Source of the DNA: Saprospiraceae bacterium
GTDB lineage: Bacteria; Bacteroidota; Bacteroidia; Chitinophagales; Saprospiraceae
Assembly (NCBI GenBank): GCA_020627535.1
Contig: JAHDGU010000005.1
Coordinates: forward strand, 1 to 64,000
Direction: 5' to 3'
Length of the DNA: 64,000 nt
In this document: positions 62,179-64,000 of the stretch, piece by piece
How the letters are laid out: each line of letters starts with the position of its first letter
How positions within the stretch are numbered: the stretch's first letter is position 1
Position numbers and translations under genes: made by a program
The notes under the pieces: generated by a model
The model's input: the letters and a program-made list of their open reading frames with translations, nothing else
The model's database searches: none
What the model was told of the DNA's origin: nothing

Positions 62179-64000
62179 ATGAAGAGTGTATGGACGATTT
62201 CTTTTTTTCTTGGTTTTGTGTTGAGCGCTTTCGCGCAAATGGGTCTCGAAGAAAGCAACTACGTCTTCGATGACAGCAGCGTCCCACGTATTGATATTCT
62301 CATTGATCAAGATTCTCTTGATGAAATTCTAGATCCTGCAAATTGGTGGTCTGATCATGAGTATCCAGCCACTTTCATATTTACCAAGGATGGTGATTCC
62401 TATGAAGTAAACCAGATAGGTTTTCGCTTACGCGGAAATACATCTAGAGCTGCCGCCAAAAAGTCTTTTAAAATTTCGATCAATAGTTTTGAGACGAAGA
62501 AGTTTTTTGGTCTAGAAAAACTGAATCTCAATGGAGAGAAGAATGATCCTTCTCTGATGCGATCTAAACTTTGTTGGGACTTATTTTCTCAGATGGGTGT
62601 GCCATCAGCTCGAGCCAATCACGTAGAGCTCTACATCAATGGTGAGTACAAAGGCCTCTATTTAAATACAGAGCACATCGACGAAGAATTTGTGCGAAAG
62701 CGCTTCCCTAGCAATAGTGGAAACCTATACAAATGTCTCTATCCAGCTGACCTTGCATACAAAGGAGAAGACCCCGATCTCTACAAAGAGGAGTTCAATG
62801 GGCGTCGAGCCTACGAATTAAAAATCAATAATGATATTGACGACTATACGGATATTGCCAGCTTGATTTCTATCCTTGATCAAGTTCCAAGTGATGCCAA
62901 AGACTGCCTTGTGGATCGGTGGATAGATGTTGATTTGTATATCTCCGCATTGGCAGTAGATATTGTGACAGGAAATTGGGATGGTCCTCTCAACAAGAAC
63001 AATTATTACCTCTACTTCGACACAGACCGGAACAATTTTGTTTATTTCCCTTTTGATCTAGATAATACTTTTGGCATTGACTGGTTTGGTGTTGACTGGG
63101 CCACTGCAAATATTTATCGTTGGTTTGACAATGCGAGAGAAGATCGACCGCTGCAGGATCATATTTTGTCCGTACCAGAGTATCGGAGCCAATTGGGCTG
63201 GGAGGTCGATCGAGTGTCGGATATCTTGCGAGCAGAGTCATATGATGCGGAGCTTGAGGGTTTTAGAGATTTACTTAGAAGTGCCAGAGAGGCTGACCCC
63301 TATGCCTCACTCGACTACGGTTGGGATCTAGATCACTATGACCTCTCTTTTGATATGTCAATTGGGGATCACGTGAAGTATGGCTTGCGAAATTATATAT
63401 CTACTCGGCTAGAAGCCAATCGCATACAGATTGACAATTACAATCCTCTTCCGATCATCCAGCGATTACGTCAGACTCAATCCGCAGAGAGGATTACTTG
63501 GGAGATAAGCTTGAGGTCTTTGCTCCCTATAGATAGTATCATGGTGAACTATACTGATAGGGACAACAATACATATAGAGAAAAGGTGGATTTTTCTAGT
63601 CAAGACATGTGGAGATTTGAGACGACACTTTTATCGCCAGGCAGAGTGGAGTATAGCTTCGAGATTTATGAGTCAGATGGTGATTATCGCCCTTATCCTA
63701 GATGTGGCGAGTATGCGACTGATTTCGGAAGTATTACTGATGATCCTTTGGTTGTCAACGAGTTTATGGCAGACAATGAAGAGTATGTAGCAGATCAGGC
63801 GGGAGACTTTGATGACTGGATTGAACTTTATAATACGAGTGAGAATACGATCTTCTTGGCCAACTATTTCTTGACGGATGATCCAGGAGAGCCAGATAAG
63901 TGGGCACTACCATTGATTCCACTAGCTCCAGACAGTTATCTCATCATATGGGCAGATGACGATCTAGAGCAAGATGGATACCACGCCAACTTCAAATTGT
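62179..64000 (+). CDS. CotH-like kinase protein with lamin-tail domain (cut by the window edge)
   Basis: The frame from ATG 62179 is open to the right edge, 607 codons so far. Signal peptide MKSVWTISFFLGFVLSAFAQ. The CotH domain runs about 35-400: VPRIDILIDQDSLDEIL, GFRLRGNTSRAAAKKSFKIS with the nucleotide-binding Arg/Lys, LNLNGEKNDPSLMRSKL, ELYINGEYKGLYLNTEHID, and the metal-binding FPFDLDNTFGIDWF. A beta domain follows (about 420-510), then a lamin-tail domain from about 515 (PLVVNEFMADN, DWIELYNTSENTIFLANYFLTDD). Exported CotH-LTD proteins are common in this phylum and usually end in a type IX sorting domain, here beyond the edge. A near-consensus box (TATTTTCG) lies 4 nt before the ATG. 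Confidence 0.88.
   Translation, partial: MKSVWTISFFLGFVLSAFAQMGLEESNYVFDDSSVPRIDILIDQDSLDEILDPANWWSDHEYPATFIFTKDGDSYEVNQIGFRLRGNTSRAAAKKSFKISINSFETKKFFGLEKLNLNGEKNDPSLMRSKLCWDLFSQMGVPSARANHVELYINGEYKGLYLNTEHIDEEFVRKRFPSNSGNLYKCLYPADLAYKGEDPDLYKEEFNGRRAYELKINNDIDDYTDIASLISILDQVPSDAKDCLVDRWIDVDLYISALAVDIVTGNWDGPLNKNNYYLYFDTDRNNFVYFPFDLDNTFGIDWFGVDWATANIYRWFDNAREDRPLQDHILSVPEYRSQLGWEVDRVSDILRAESYDAELEGFRDLLRSAREADPYASLDYGWDLDHYDLSFDMSIGDHVKYGLRNYISTRLEANRIQIDNYNPLPIIQRLRQTQSAERITWEISLRSLLPIDSIMVNYTDRDNNTYREKVDFSSQDMWRFETTLLSPGRVEYSFEIYESDGDYRPYPRCGEYATDFGSITDDPLVVNEFMADNEEYVADQAGDFDDWIELYNTSENTIFLANYFLTDDPGEPDKWALPLIPLAPDSYLIIWADDDLEQDGYHANFKL

Overview
The window is a piece of a Bacteroidota chromosome, most likely of the Saprospiria/Lewinella type (the phylum is well supported, the class is a guess). 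The phylum call rests on a type IX secretion C-terminal sorting domain on a cellulase, three DUF5916-type CBM9-like outer-membrane proteins, DUF4407, DUF5606 and DUF4382 families, a Bacteroidota-type IleRS, the near absence of Shine-Dalgarno sequences, and many exact TAnnTTTG -7 boxes in front of genes. No rRNA, tRNA or CRISPR array was found.

Layout. Positions 1-2.9 kb are an accessory edge: a decayed IS1182-like transposase end, a mazEF toxin-antitoxin pair with its own promoter and operator, small unknown genes (one split by an in-frame stop), and two copies of a 54-bp repeat placed right behind stop codons. 2.9-9.2 kb holds a DUF4407 membrane protein, a DUF5916 barrel, a DUF2147 protein and a 2-oxoglutarate dehydrogenase E2 gene. 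9.2-13.1 kb is a leftward cluster: ROK sugar kinase, a LolD/FtsX-type ABC transporter whose permease carries a loop with 17 histidines, and two tandem small exported CFFCG proteins. This is the best candidate here for a little-known metal-related system. 13.2-15.6 kb is an MBOAT plus SGNH-like acylation pair. 15.7-36.1 kb is largely housekeeping: MATE exporter, ileS, crcB, a WecA/MraY-type transferase, uppS, bamA, a four-gene DUF5606/glycosyltransferase operon, a fused alpha/beta E1 dehydrogenase, pheT, a small coiled-coil gene, zapA and rny. 36.3-39.7 kb is a second accessory patch with a DUF5916 gene lacking its N-terminus, a tiny basic protein and two related single-span membrane proteins. 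39.7-47.7 kb has pirin, YjbQ, RidA, SDR, a GH5 cellulase, a PDZ protein, methylmalonyl-CoA epimerase and a BlaI/M56 regulatory pair. 47.8-64 kb is dominated by exported proteins: a DUF5916 barrel, a hydroxylase, an OmpA protein, an enoate reductase, a row of exported propeller, RidA and pyrophosphatase proteins, an Asp/Glu-repeat lipoprotein, an esterase, RluF-type synthase, a lysophospholipase-like hydrolase and a CotH/lamin-tail protein cut by the right edge.

Non-coding patterns tie the window together. A roughly 16-bp sequence near GGCTTTCGCCAAAAAG recurs about once per 4 kb in every reading frame and on both strands. Three imperfect inverted repeats of 70-95 bp sit between genes at 20.5, 30.2 and 40.4 kb. 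A 297-bp MITE-like element with perfect 20-bp terminal repeats separates uppS from bamA. Several genes have a TAnnTTTG box exactly 4 nt before their start codon, which implies leaderless transcripts; in one place two such boxes overlap back to back.
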